A DNA stretch of 64,000 nt from Streptomyces sp. NBC_00162. GTDB lineage: Bacteria; Actinomycetota; Actinomycetes; Streptomycetales; Streptomycetaceae. Where the stretch lies: positions 868,001 through 932,000 of the forward strand of contig NZ_CP102509.1 of assembly GCF_024611995.1 (NCBI RefSeq). The letters are read 5' to 3'. The position numbers were made by a program, and so were the translations under genes. The stretch's first letter is position 1. Every line of letters starts with the position of its first letter. Positions 33,968-43,300 of the stretch are shown here, piece after piece. The notes beneath the pieces were generated by a model. The model saw nothing but the letters and a program-made list of their open reading frames with translations, made no database searches and was not told the DNA's origin.

Positions 33968-34498
33968 ATGCAGCGGGAAGAAGAACAGCGGGAAACGGAA
34001 CAGAGCTTGACCACCGAGCAGCTGGCCCACCCCGGAGGCGGTGAGCCGCCGCCGGTGTACCCGGGTGAGGCCACCGCCGACGACAGCCGGGAGGAGGACC
34101 GCGACCGGATGCGGCGGGAGGCGGACGCCACCGACGCGAAGGAGTCCGCCTACGAGGAGAGCCCGGCCGCCGAGGGGACGGCGGACGAAACGGGATCCGT
34201 CCCCGAAGGGTCCACCGCCCGGGAGGAACCCGAGGCGCTGCTCCCGGAGCGGGAGTCCGAGGAGTACCAGAAGACCTGGGGTGAGATCCAGGCCCGCTTC
34301 GTGGACGACCCGCGGGGTGCGGTGCGCGACGCCGACGGCCTGGTCGCCGAGGTCATGCAGACCCTCGCCGGAACCTTCGCCGACCACAAGAGGGATCTCG
34401 AGAGCCAGTGGCAGCAGGGCGAACAGGTGGCCACCGAGGACCTGCGGCTGGCCCTGCAGCGGTACCGGTCCTTCTTCGGCCGGCTGCTGCGGACCTGA
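33968..34498 (+). CDS. Soluble acidic protein, paralogue of the preceding gene
   Basis: A 176-residue protein with a long, highly charged, probably disordered N-terminal half (Glu, Asp, Arg, Pro rich) and a C-terminal helical domain YQKTWGEIQARFVDDPRGAV, then RDADGLVAEVMQTL and LALQRYRSFFGRLL. This matches the domain of the upstream gene (W-x2-[IV]Q-x-RFVD-x-P-x-GAV). The start is six bases after the previous stop, so the pair is one operon. No family name is known to me; a stress-related envelope role is possible but unproved. Confidence 0.72.
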   Translation: MQREEEQRETEQSLTTEQLAHPGGGEPPPVYPGEATADDSREEDRDRMRREADATDAKESAYEESPAAEGTADETGSVPEGSTAREEPEALLPERESEEYQKTWGEIQARFVDDPRGAVRDADGLVAEVMQTLAGTFADHKRDLESQWQQGEQVATEDLRLALQRYRSFFGRLLRT

Positions 34499-34506
34499 GG
34501 GCGCGG

Positions 34507-34537
34507 GCTCTGCCCGGCCGACTGCGCCGGGCAGAGC
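34507..34537. terminator. Bidirectional hairpin terminator
   Basis: A perfect 12-bp stem (GCTCTGCCCGGC / GCCGGGCAGAGC) with a seven-base loop between convergent stops at 34498 and 34561. Confidence 0.8.
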
Positions 34538-34560
34538 TTCACCACCCGGCTCGTCCCCCG

Positions 34561-34884
34561 TCAGTGGCTCACGGCCTGGGTTACCAGGAACCACAGCAAC
34601 ATCAGGCACGCCCAGCCCAGCAGCCCCAGCGAGCCCAGCGTGATCCCCGTGACGGACGCAGCACGCCCGGACGGCCCGACCACACCTCCCCGCAGCGCGC
34701 GGACGCCGGACACGACGGCGGCGACGCCGAGAGGCAGAGCGAGAAGGACGAGGTACGGCAGGATCGGCAGGCTCCCGAGCACCAGGACGGCGCCGGCGCC
34801 CAGCGCGAGTGACGTCATCCCGGTCCGGTGCCCCTCCGGCGTGATGTCGAGACGGTCGGTAGCGGTCAGCTGATCAAGGCTCAT
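34561..34884 (-). CDS. DUF4190-type two-helix membrane protein
   Basis: A 107-residue membrane protein. A short polar N-terminus is followed by MTSLALGAGAVLVLGSLPIL (helix 1), the adjoining hydrophobic LPYLVLLALPLGVAAVVSG, a Gly/Arg loop (VRALRGGVVGPSGRAAS) and a last helix ITLGSLGLLGWACLMLLWFL. This matches the DUF4190 pattern. Function unknown. GGGTGAG precedes the ATG at 34884; GTG at 34893 is an alternative. Confidence 0.75.
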   Translation of the reverse strand: MSLDQLTATDRLDITPEGHRTGMTSLALGAGAVLVLGSLPILPYLVLLALPLGVAAVVSGVRALRGGVVGPSGRAASVTGITLGSLGLLGWACLMLLWFLVTQAVSH

Positions 34885-34966
34885 GCCGCTCACCCTAGGC
34901 CGGGCGCCGGGCGCAGGGCATGGGCTCGGCTACTCAGCCGGCCCTGAGTACCCCGCCGCGCGGGCG

Positions 34967-36012
34967 TCAGCCCTGGTCCGCGCCCAGGTTGCGGCGCTCG
35001 CCGATCCGGTTGCTGAAGAAGTCGCGTGTGACGCCGTCGCCCGTCACCGTGCCAGCGCCGCGAGCGTCCCGTGGCCGCCGGTGACCTCGTCGTACTGGTA
35101 GAGCACCTCGTCCGAATTCCAGGCCCAGATACCGGCGTTGTAGCCGGCGGAACGCATGTTGAAGCCGTCGACGCGGCTGTGCTCGACGAGGGCGCCCTTC
35201 GCGGCCTGCACGACGATGCCGTCTCCGCCCGCGTCCTGGACCGTGTTGCGCCGGACGATGAGGCCGGTCTGCGGCTGCCAGCTCGCGCCGGGGCCGTTCG
35301 GGTGTTCGGCGCGGCGGCCCCAGGTGGACGAGGTGGCGATGCCGGTGCGGTCCACGTGCCGCACCGCGGAGTCCTCGACCCGCGGGGAGTCGAAGCGGGT
35401 GGGCACGGCCGAGCCGCGGACGGCGAACAGGATGCCACCGCTGGGGTCGGGGTCCTTGAAGTCCGCGCCGTTGACGTCGTGGACGTCGACCCCGCTGACC
35501 ACGAAGTGACGCGCCACTCCGTAGTCGGTCAGCTGGACGAGCACCCCGGCGCGGCGTTCGGTCGTCGTCGGCGCTCCGCTGTTGGAGATGTCGAGATTGC
35601 GGATCTCCCACTGCTCGGTGTTGACCAGGAGCACCGCTGCCCGGGCTCCCGCCCCGTCGATGTGCGGCTTGGCGCCCGTGCCGTACGCGTCGATCTTCAC
35701 CGGTGCGCCCGCCGCTCCCGCGCCCTTGGGGGCGAGGACGCCCGTACAGCTGGTGCCGCGCTTGAGCAGCAGCCGGTCACCGGGGCCGTACGCGTGCCCG
35801 CTCGCCTTCGCGAGCGACTTCCACGCGTCGCCGCGCGCGGCGCCGGAGGCGTTGTCGTCGCCGCCCTGGCAGTCGACGAAGTACGTGGTTCCCGAGGTGG
35901 CGCCGTGGGCCGATGCCACCGAAGCCGCCCCGGCCGCCGTAGCGGGGAGTAGTGAGACGGTCACGACAATGGCGCCGGCAAGGACGGCTGAGCGGCTCGG
36001 GGAGAGGGACAC
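34967..36012 (-). pseudogene. Secreted right-handed parallel beta-helix protein with internal deletion and frameshift
   Basis: The N-terminal reading (about 320 residues from GTG 36012) has a signal peptide ending GAASVASA, then TYFVDCQGGDDNASGAARGD and AWKSLAKASG, the opening of secreted beta-helix/pectate-lyase-like proteins, and helix coils to NSDEVLYQYDEVTGGHG. Family members continue for roughly 150 more residues. Here the frame ends after LAALAR, while a different frame carries the usual C-terminus (VTRDFFSNRIGERRNLGADQ) to the stop at 34967. The missing middle and the shift near 35040-35065 indicate an internal deletion. The product is probably non-functional. Confidence 0.7.
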
Positions 36013-36134
36013 GTGCGACTCCGATCGGTCGGCGCCGCCCCTGGGTGCTTCCGCACGGACGGCGTAATCTGGTCAGACCGTCGCATCTATCCCATACGGT
36101 GCGTGCCGTATGCGCCGATCCAGGGAGGCGGCGC

Positions 36135-37643
36135 GTGACCGATCCCTTCGGCTTCCTCAAGATCCCCCGCAGGCCCGTCCCGGCCCGTCCCGTGGAGGAG
36201 CGGCTCGGCGACTGGCGCGAGGTCCACGCGGGGCAGGCGCTGCTCCCGCTCGTCTCCGAGCAGGCCGACCGCTGCATGGACTGCGGCATCCCGTTCTGCC
36301 ACACAGGCTGCCCCCTGGGGAACCTCATACCCGAGTGGAACGCGTACGCGGCCCACGGCGACTGGCGCGCCGCGTACGACCGGCTGCACGCGACCAACAA
36401 CTTCCCCGAGGTCACCGGCCGGCTCTGCCCGGCCCCCTGCGAGGACGCCTGCGTCCTGACGATCAACGCGGATCCGGTGACCATCAAGAACGTCGAGCAG
36501 GCGATCGCGGACGAGGGCCTGCGACGCGGCTACATGGTGCCGCGGCCGCCGGAGCGGCACAGCGGCAGGACCGTGGCCGTCATCGGCTCCGGACCGGCCG
36601 GACTGGCCGCGGCGCAGCAGCTGACCCGGGCCGGCCACGGCGTCACCGTCCACGAACGGGCCGACCGGGTCGGCGGCCTGCTGCGCTACGGCATCCCCGA
36701 GTTCAAGATGGAGAAGGCGCACCTGGACCGCCGGATCGAGCAGATGCGAGCCGAGGGCACCACGTTCGTGACGGGAGCGGACGTGGGCGGCGCGGTGGGC
36801 GCGGCCGAGCTCCGGAGCCGGTACGACGCGGTCGTCGTCGCGGTCGGGGCCGCGGAGCGCAAGGAGCTTCCGGTGCCGGGCCGCGAACTGCGCGGCATCC
36901 ACCAAGCCATGGACTACCTGACCTTCGCCAACCGGGTCCGGGAGGGCGACTACGCCGTACCCCCTGTCACCGCCGATGCCAGGCACGTGGTGATCGTCGG
37001 CGGCGGCGACACGGGCTCGGACTGCCTCGGTACCGCTCTGCGGCAGGGCGCGCTCTCCGTGGTCCAGCTCGACATCAATCCGGAACCCGGCCCCGACCGG
37101 ACGGACGGCGAGCCCTGGCCCGTGTACCCGAAGGTGTACCGGATCTCCCACGCCCACGAGGAGGCCCGCGGGCGCGCGGGCACCGACCCCCGGCTGTTCG
37201 CCTGCGCCACCCTGCGCTTCGAGGGGGACGCCTCGGGCCGGGTACGGGCGCTGCACCTGACCGCCGTCGAACCCTCGGCCCGTACGCCCCTCACCGGCAC
37301 CGAGCGCGTGATCCCGGCCGGACTGGTGCTGCTGGCCCTGGGCTTCTCCGGCCCCGAGCGGGCGGGCGGCCTGCGCGAGCAGCTGGGGCTGGAGCTCGAC
37401 GGCCGCGGCAATTTCGCCCGCGCCGCGGACTTCACGGCGACCGGCGGGCGGGCGCCCGGAGTGTTCGTCGCGGGGGACGCCGGCCGGGGCCAGTCACTGG
37501 TGGTGTGGGCCATCGCCGAGGGCCGGGCGGCGGCCGCCGCGGTGGACCGCTACCTGACCGGATCCACCTCCCTCCCCGCCCCCGTCGCCGCCCACGACCG
37601 GCCCATGACGGCGCTGGGACGTTTCCGCTACGGGGACGACTAG
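36135..37643 (+). CDS. gltD: Glutamate synthase small subunit (NADPH, beta chain)
   Basis: A 502-residue flavoprotein that takes electrons from NADPH and passes them through Fe-S clusters to the GltB subunit for glutamate synthesis. The N-terminal Cys motifs are CMDCGIPFCHTGCPLGNLIP and LCPAPCEDAC. FAD site VIGSGPAGLAAAQQL; NADPH site VIVGGGDTGSDCLG; closing GVFVAGDAGRGQSLVVWAIA. Length is normal. GTG at 36135 follows AGGGAGG. No gltB lies in the window, so this may be an orphan or second copy working with a distant large subunit. Confidence 0.93.
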   Translation: MTDPFGFLKIPRRPVPARPVEERLGDWREVHAGQALLPLVSEQADRCMDCGIPFCHTGCPLGNLIPEWNAYAAHGDWRAAYDRLHATNNFPEVTGRLCPAPCEDACVLTINADPVTIKNVEQAIADEGLRRGYMVPRPPERHSGRTVAVIGSGPAGLAAAQQLTRAGHGVTVHERADRVGGLLRYGIPEFKMEKAHLDRRIEQMRAEGTTFVTGADVGGAVGAAELRSRYDAVVVAVGAAERKELPVPGRELRGIHQAMDYLTFANRVREGDYAVPPVTADARHVVIVGGGDTGSDCLGTALRQGALSVVQLDINPEPGPDRTDGEPWPVYPKVYRISHAHEEARGRAGTDPRLFACATLRFEGDASGRVRALHLTAVEPSARTPLTGTERVIPAGLVLLALGFSGPERAGGLREQLGLELDGRGNFARAADFTATGGRAPGVFVAGDAGRGQSLVVWAIAEGRAAAAAVDRYLTGSTSLPAPVAAHDRPMTALGRFRYGDD

Positions 37644-37645
37644 GA

Positions 37646-37659
37646 CGTGTCCGGACACG
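37646..37659. terminator. Perfect 14-bp palindrome between convergent genes
   Basis: CGTGTCCGGACACG lies just after the gltD stop and before the stop of the leftward lipoprotein gene. With no loop it is more likely a short cruciform or weak terminator. Confidence 0.35.
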
Positions 37660-37690
37660 ACCCAGCCGCTCGTCCTGGCCGTGGCCGTCG

Positions 37691-38350
37691 TCAGGAGGGT
37701 TTGGTCGGCGAGAAGGCGGTGACGGTCGCCTTGTTGTCGCATTCGGCGAAGACGCCGTCGTCCATGGCGATCTGGTGCGAGCCCGCACCGGGCACGCCGA
37801 GGACGAGCGTGGGGAAGCTGGCGGGCGTGGCGCCGGACACGCAGTAGCCGTCGGCCTCGCCTTGGACGTTCACGAAGGTGAGCTTCGTCCAGGCTCGGGC
37901 GCCCGGGGCCAGGGACACCGTGGAGGCCGAACCGCTGTGGGTGATGGCGAGCGGGACGTTCTTGTCGGGCGAGCCGTTACCGGCTCCGGCGACCGTCGGG
38001 AATCCGCTGAGCGTGCAGGGCTGCTTCGAGGTGTTGGTGACCGAGACGATGGCGGCTCCCGTTCCCGTGCCCGGCGGTCGGACATCGGCCTGGTGTGCGT
38101 CGGAGACCTTGATCTGGTCGATCACGCAGGCCTTCGTACCGCCGCCCGTGGCGCCCCCGGCGGAAGAAGAGCCGGCGGGGGGCGTGGGCTTCGGCTTGGC
38201 CGACTCCGAGCCCGCGGGCGTCGTCGGCGTCGTCGGCGTGGCGATCGCGCCGTCGTCGCCGGCCGGCGTGCAGCCGGCCATCAGGGTGGTGACCGCCACG
38301 GCCATCACCAGTGCTGCCGCGGTACGGCCGACGCCTGCTGTGTAGTGCAT
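37691..38350 (-). CDS. DUF4232 lipoprotein
   Basis: A 219-residue exported lipoprotein. Signal peptide with lipobox LMAGC at about residues 23-27, then a Thr/Pro/Ser-rich linker (about 28-70). The DUF4232 beta-sandwich starts at KACVIDQIKVSDAHQADVR, with the landmarks NTSKQPCTLSGFPTV, RAWTKLTFVNVQ and the late Cys pair YCVSG / AECDN. Anchored to the outer face of the membrane; role unknown. GGGGAGCGCTC precedes the ATG. Confidence 0.85.
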   Translation of the reverse strand: MHYTAGVGRTAAALVMAVAVTTLMAGCTPAGDDGAIATPTTPTTPAGSESAKPKPTPPAGSSSAGGATGGGTKACVIDQIKVSDAHQADVRPPGTGTGAAIVSVTNTSKQPCTLSGFPTVAGAGNGSPDKNVPLAITHSGSASTVSLAPGARAWTKLTFVNVQGEADGYCVSGATPASFPTLVLGVPGAGSHQIAMDDGVFAECDNKATVTAFSPTKPS

Positions 38351-38529
38351 GAGCGCTCCCCGAGGTTCACGACCGGTACCACACCGGCACTCGCCGCTGA
38401 ACACGGCATCGCGCCCCCTCGGGTTCCCCGGGGCACGACGCTGTGGCGGTTCCGTGACGCGACCAAGACGTACGTACGCGGGCGCACCCGCCCCCGAACC
38501 GCGCACACCCCGCGTGCGTCCTGAACGGC

Positions 38530-39375
38530 ATGCCCGTCCCGAGAAGCGCCACCGTCCACCGGGTGGGCCACGCCCTCCGCCAACTGATCCACTTCGGCCT
38601 GCGCCAGGCTGCCAGCTGCGCGTTCGCCGTGGCCCTGCTCGCCGGGGTGGGCCTGTCCGGACAGCTCCCCGAACTGCCCGTGGCACGCTACGACCTGCTG
38701 TTCGGCTACGGGGTTCTGCTCAGCGTGGCCTTCCACCTGATCGGCTGGGAGCGCGGACGGGACCTCGTGGTGATCGCCGGTTGCCACCTGCTGGGCCTGG
38801 TCTTCGAGTACGTGAAGGTATCCCTGGGCTCCTGGTCGTATCCGGAGCAGGCGGCGCTGAAGTTCGGCGGCGTCCCCCTCTACGGGGGCTTCCTCTACGC
38901 GGCGGTCGGCAGTTACATCTGCGCCGTGTGGCGGCTGCTCAGGCTGGAGCTGAGCGGGTACCGCCCGGCCGCGACCGCGGTGGTGGCCGGCGCACTGTAC
39001 GTGAACTTCATCAGTCACCACTGGCTGCCGGATCTGCGCTGGCCGCTCGCCGCCCTGCTGGTCGCGGTCACCGCGTCCGCCCGGGTGCACTACACCGTGG
39101 GGAAGCACACCTACTGGATGCCGATGCCGGTGAGCTTCGTCCTGGTCGGCTTCTTCCTGTGGCTGGCGGAGAACATCGCCACCTACGCCGGCGCCTGGCG
39201 GTATCCGTACCAGCTGGACGGCTGGGAGCCGGTGTCTCTGCAGAAGTTCGGCGCGTGGGCGCTGCTGGTCAGCGTCCTGTGCGTCCTCGGAGCCGCGGCG
39301 CTGCAACGGTCCGGGTCCCTCGTCGGCACGGCACAGCGCAGCCTCGCCTCGTGGCCCGGCCGGGGCAGCCAGTAG
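38530..39375 (+). CDS. DUF817 family integral membrane protein
   Basis: A 281-residue protein with about eight membrane helices. DUF817 landmarks include FEYVKVSLGSWSYPEQAALK, GGVPLYGGFLYAAVGSYICA, NFISHHWLPDLRWPLAALL, VHYTVGKHTYWMPMPVSFV and WLAENIATYAGAWRYPYQ. The conserved His and aromatic residues in the loops suggest an intramembrane enzyme or carrier, but no function is established. It ends nine bases before the MurG-like gene, so the two are probably one operon. Confidence 0.85.
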   Translation: MPVPRSATVHRVGHALRQLIHFGLRQAASCAFAVALLAGVGLSGQLPELPVARYDLLFGYGVLLSVAFHLIGWERGRDLVVIAGCHLLGLVFEYVKVSLGSWSYPEQAALKFGGVPLYGGFLYAAVGSYICAVWRLLRLELSGYRPAATAVVAGALYVNFISHHWLPDLRWPLAALLVAVTASARVHYTVGKHTYWMPMPVSFVLVGFFLWLAENIATYAGAWRYPYQLDGWEPVSLQKFGAWALLVSVLCVLGAAALQRSGSLVGTAQRSLASWPGRGSQ

Positions 39376-39384
39376 GGTGCGTGG

Positions 39385-40569
39385 GTGAACACTTCCTCCG
39401 CGCTCCCGCGTTCCTTCCGGCTGCTCGTGACGGGCGGAGGGACCGGCGGTCACACGTACCCCGCTCTGACGGCCGTCCGTACTCTGCAGGGCCGCCTCGC
39501 GGCCGCGGGTGGCACGCTCGACGTCCTGTGGATCGGGACCGCCGACGGTCTGGAGGCGCGCGTGGCGCCAGCGGAGGGCATCGCGTTCAAGACGGTCGCC
39601 ACGGGGAAGATCCGCCGCTCGGCGAACCCCCTGAAGATGCTGTCCGCGGCGAACGTCAAGGACATGGCGCGCGTGCCGCTCGGTGTGGCCCAGGCCCGGA
39701 CCATCGTGTCCGAGTTCCAGCCGGACGTCGTCCTCGCGACGGGCGGGTACGTGGCGGTCCCGGCCGGGCTGGCGGCGCGGCTGTGCCGGCGTCCGCTGGT
39801 GCTGCACGAGCAGACCGTTCGGCTGGGTCTGGCCAACCGGAAGCTGGCGAGTTCGGCCACCCGGATCGCGGTGTCCTCGGAGTCCTCGCTGGATCTGCTG
39901 CCGGCCGAGCTGCGTGAGCGCGCGGTCGTCACCGGCAACCCGGTCCGGCCGGAGGTCCTGGCCGGCCACGGCGACAAGGCGGTGTACGCGCTGAACCTGA
40001 CGGGCTTCGACCGGCGCCTGCCGACGGTCTACGTCACCGGCGGCGCGCAGGGTGCCCAGCAGATCAACGGTGTCGTCCGGGACGTGCTGCCATGGCTGCT
40101 GGGTCACGCGAACGTGATCCACCAGTGCGGTCCGGCGAACGTGGACGAGCTGCGGGCGGCCGCCGCGGGTCTCGACCCGGTGCTGGCCGGCCGGTACCAC
40201 CTGACCGGGTTCGTCGGGGCGGAGCTGCCCGACGTGCTGGCGCTGGCCGATGTCGTGGTGTCCCGGAGCGGGGCCGGCACGCTGGCCGAGCTGACCGCGC
40301 TGGGCAAGCCCGCCGTTTTCGTGCCGCTCGCCACCTCGGCCGGGAACGAGCAGGCGCACAATGCCAAGCATCTGGCCGATGCCGGGGCCGCCCTCGCGCT
40401 GCTCGGCGAGGTCACCCCCGAGACCCTGTGGAACGCCGTGGGTCCGCTACTGACCGACCCCGCCCGGCGGGCGGCGATGGCGGAGCGGGCCCGGGCATAC
40501 GGCCGGCCGGACGCCGCGGACAGGCTGGTGGACGTGCTCCTGTCCGCGGCGGCCGCACAGGCGTCCTGA
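39385..40569 (+). CDS. MurG-like UDP-GlcNAc glycosyltransferase (GT28)
   Basis: A 394-residue GT-B glycosyltransferase. The N-terminal loop LLVTGGGTGGHTYPALTAV and VLATGGYVAVPAGLAARLC are MurG signatures; YVTGGAQGAQQINGVV replaces the usual GGSQGA, HEQTV replaces HEQN, and VVSRSGAGTLAELTALG is the UDP-sugar site. These changes and the position beside DUF817 rather than in the mur/fts cluster suggest a second, specialised copy that adds a sugar to some lipid or natural-product acceptor instead of lipid II synthesis. GTG start. Confidence 0.82.
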   Translation: MNTSSALPRSFRLLVTGGGTGGHTYPALTAVRTLQGRLAAAGGTLDVLWIGTADGLEARVAPAEGIAFKTVATGKIRRSANPLKMLSAANVKDMARVPLGVAQARTIVSEFQPDVVLATGGYVAVPAGLAARLCRRPLVLHEQTVRLGLANRKLASSATRIAVSSESSLDLLPAELRERAVVTGNPVRPEVLAGHGDKAVYALNLTGFDRRLPTVYVTGGAQGAQQINGVVRDVLPWLLGHANVIHQCGPANVDELRAAAAGLDPVLAGRYHLTGFVGAELPDVLALADVVVSRSGAGTLAELTALGKPAVFVPLATSAGNEQAHNAKHLADAGAALALLGEVTPETLWNAVGPLLTDPARRAAMAERARAYGRPDAADRLVDVLLSAAAAQAS

Positions 40570-40587
40570 CGAGCCGTTCCGGTCAGG

Positions 40588-40614
40588 AAGGGGGTGCGCC
40601 GGATGCGCCCCCTT
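40588..40614 (+). terminator. Hairpin after the MurG-like gene
   Basis: AAGGGGG-T-GCGC pairs with GCGC-CCCC-TT around a CGGAT loop, ending in TTT, 19 bases after the stop. It overlaps the start of the decayed hydrolase that follows. Confidence 0.5.
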
Positions 40615-40920
40615 TCGATCCCGAACTGAGTGCGGCGCTGGCGGCTCAGGGGGACGAGGCGAGGGAGCCGTTCACCCCCGAGAACCTTGCGGCCCGGCAG
40701 GCTCGGGATGCCGCGGCCCGGCCCAGGCCGACGGTCCGGGAGCTCCGGGCCGACGGCCGCTTCGAGGTGGATGAGCTGCGTGTGCCGGGCGCGTCGGGCG
40801 GGCAGGACGTCACGCGCCGCTCCGGCCCGTGCCACGGATCTGTCCAGGCTGCCCCCGGCCTATATCGAGGTCGGGTCGGCCGAGACCTTCAGGGACGAGG
40901 ACGTGGCCTACGCCAACGCG
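40603..40920 (+). pseudogene. Decayed alpha/beta hydrolase (two joined fragments)
   Basis: Two protein-like stretches lie in different frames. The first, FDPELSAALAAQGDEAREPF to RADGRFEVDELRVPGASG, is the N-terminus of a lipase-type hydrolase. The second, ATDLSRLPPAYIEVGSAETF, then RDEDVAYANA, is a C-terminal segment near the catalytic Asp. The region between, including the nucleophile, is missing, and the start codon is also out of frame. The remaining bases to 41017 contain nothing recognisable. Confidence 0.65.
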
Positions 40921-41017
40921 ACGCCCGTTCCCGCTGGCTGCGGCGCAGCCTCACACAGCCCGATCCGAGCAGCGGACCTGCCCGTTGAACACGTCACGGC
41001 GAAGCCGGAATTCGCGA

Positions 41018-41830
41018 TCACGGAGCGTCACGCAGTGGCCGTCGGCCCTGGACCGCCCAGGCGCGGGCGGTGAGTGCGATCGAGCCGTCCGGCCGCGTCG
41101 GCACGGCCTGGCGGAGCGTGTCGCGCAATCGGTCCCGGGCGGGCGGGACGAGGGCGGCGATGTAGCCGGGGGCGGGGCCCTGGCCGGCCAGGAACGGCTC
41201 CCACAGATCCGCGAAGCTCGCGAAGACGGTGGGCACCACCAGCGGGGCGACAGTCACGTCGACGAGCCCCGCCCGCGTCCACAGCGATCGGAGCGGATCC
41301 GGACGGCACTGCGCGAACCGGCGGCCCTCGTCCAGCGCGGCAGCCGCGGGGTCCAGCGCGGTCGCGGCGTCCCAGAAGTGGCGCAGGAGCTCCATGCCCT
41401 CGGCGTAGTCCCACACGTACGCGGCGACTCGCCCGCCCGGCCTCACCGCCCGGCTCGCCTCGGCCACCGCCGCGTCCGGCTGCGGAAGGAAGTTGAGCGC
41501 CAGTCCGCTGACGGCGATGTCGACCCCTTCGTCGCGGACCGGCAGCGACAGCGCGTCGGCCACCACGAAGCAAGCCGGCGCGGGACCAGCGGCACGAGCC
41601 GAGGCAACGAATCCGGCGGACCGGTCCAGCGCCACCACCATCCTGGGCCGGCAGCGGGTGGTCACCGTCGCGGTCAACGCGCCGGTACCACACCCCACAT
41701 CCAGCCAACGCAAGCCGTCGCCGCAGCTGAGCCAGGCCACGAACCGGTCCGCGACCGGTCGGCTCCACCGGCCCATGTACCGCTCATAGGCGTCCCCGGC
41801 CGCCCACACGTCGAACCGCTGCTCGTTCAT
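41018..41830 (-). CDS. Class I SAM-dependent methyltransferase
   Basis: A 270-residue methyltransferase. After [20 protein letters not shown], motif I is [17 protein letters not shown], motif [18 protein letters not shown], then [20 protein letters not shown] and [15 protein letters not shown]. The N-terminal YERYMGRWS pattern is shared by a large group of small-molecule methyltransferases. Substrate unknown. It is divergent from the glycosyltransferase at 42027, about 200 bases away, a pairing seen with natural-product tailoring genes, though no biosynthetic core is visible. Confidence 0.87.
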   Translation of the reverse strand: MNEQRFDVWAAGDAYERYMGRWSRPVADRFVAWLSCGDGLRWLDVGCGTGALTATVTTRCRPRMVVALDRSAGFVASARAAGPAPACFVVADALSLPVRDEGVDIAVSGLALNFLPQPDAAVAEASRAVRPGGRVAAYVWDYAEGMELLRHFWDAATALDPAAAALDEGRRFAQCRPDPLRSLWTRAGLVDVTVAPLVVPTVFASFADLWEPFLAGQGPAPGYIAALVPPARDRLRDTLRQAVPTRPDGSIALTARAWAVQGRRPLRDAP

Positions 41831-42026
41831 GCCACCACGATCCCCGACCGGGACCGCACCTGCCGCAGACACGCGTGTGCCCCGGCGAGGCGCTGCGAAG
41901 TGTCCGCCGTACGCGGCCCGTGCTGCCGGTTTCGGCCTATTGCGCACCGGGGGCTTGCGGCAGGACCGGGGTCATGCCGCAAGATCATCGAGCGAGGCCG
42001 GAACCCAGGGGAATGAGAGTCGCGAA

Positions 42027-43300
42027 ATGCGCGTGTTGTTGTCGACGTACGGGTCGCGCGGGGACGTCGAACCGGTGGTGGGACTCGCCGTTCGGTTGCG
42101 GGCACTCGGCGCGGAGGTGCGGGTGTGCGCGCCGCCGGACGAGGAGTTCGCGGAGCTGCTGGCCGGTGTCGGCATACCACTGGTGCCGGCCGACCGGCCG
42201 GTGCGCGCGGTGGTGACCGGGGCGACGCCGCCGCCGGCGGGGGCGTGCCCCAGCGCGCGGCCGAGATGATCGCCGCATACTTCGACGCGGTCGCCGCGGC
42301 GGCCGAGGGATGTGATGCGCTGGTGGCGACCGGCCTGTTCCCGGCCGTGGCCGGCACCCGGTCGGTGGCCGAGAAGCTGGGCATCCACTACGTGTACGCG
42401 GGGCTCCAGCCGACGATCCTGCCGTCACCGCACCACCCTCCGCATCCTTACCCGGGCCGGCCCTTGCCGGCGGACGTGACCGACAACCGGGTGCTGTGGG
42501 ACCTGAACATCGAGTCCATGAACGCGCTGTTCGGCGCGGCGTTCAACACCCACCGGGCGTCGATCGGCCTGCCGCCGGTGGACAACGTCCGCGACCACGT
42601 CTTCACCGACCGGCCGTGGCTGGCGACGGACCCGACCCTGGGCCCGTGGCAGGAACCGGCCGACCTCGACGTCATACAGACCGGCGCGTGGCTCCTGCCG
42701 GACGAACGCCCGCTGTCGGCCGAGTTGATGGCGTTCCTGGACGCCGGCACACCACCGGTGTACGTGGGCTTCGGCAGCATGCCCATGCGCGCCTCGAAGG
42801 ACGTCGCACGGGTGGCCATCGAGGCGATCCGCGCACAGGGCCGCCGCGCACTCGTCGCCCACGGCTGGGCCGACCTGGCCCTGATCGACGACCAGGAGGA
42901 CTGCTTCGCCGTCGGCGAGGTCAACCAGCAGGCCCTGTTCGGCCGGGTGGCCGCCGTCGTACACCACGGCGGCGCGGGTACGACGACGACGGCCGCCCGG
43001 GCCGGTGCCCCTCAGGTGGTGGTACCCCAGATCGTGGACCAGCCGTACTGGGCCGGCCGGGTGGCCGATCTGGGCATCGGCACGGCACACGACGGTCCGG
43101 CTCCGACCACCGAGTCCCTGTCAGCCGCGCTCGGAACGGCCCTGGCCCCCGAGACCCGCGCACGAGCGACCGCCGTGGCCGACATGATCCGCACCGACGG
43201 TACGACGGTGGCCGCGAAGCTGCTGCTCGACGCGATCAGCCGAGAGAAGCAGCTTCACGTTCCGAGGGCAGCGGCTGTACCCGGCCGTCGCACCATGTAG
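42027..43300 (+). pseudogene. Macrolide-type glycosyltransferase (GT1), frameshifted
   Basis: About 424 residues of a UDP- or dTDP-sugar glycosyltransferase. The first frame has [20 protein letters not shown], the standard N-terminus. It shifts at the five-G run 42239-42243 (one G missing) into the frame with [54 protein letters not shown], the donor-site signature AAVVHHGGAGTTTTAARAGA and PQVVVPQIVDQPYWAGRV. If the shift is an error the enzyme is complete. Its family glycosylates macrolides or other small molecules, for tailoring or self-protection. It overlaps the GNAT gene by 46 bases tail to tail. Confidence 0.83.

Noticed and set aside
36110..38524. An 804-codon rightward frame over gltD and the lipoprotein region
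   Set aside because: It is out of frame with gltD, which has all expected motifs, and reads as Arg/Gly/Pro-rich noise.
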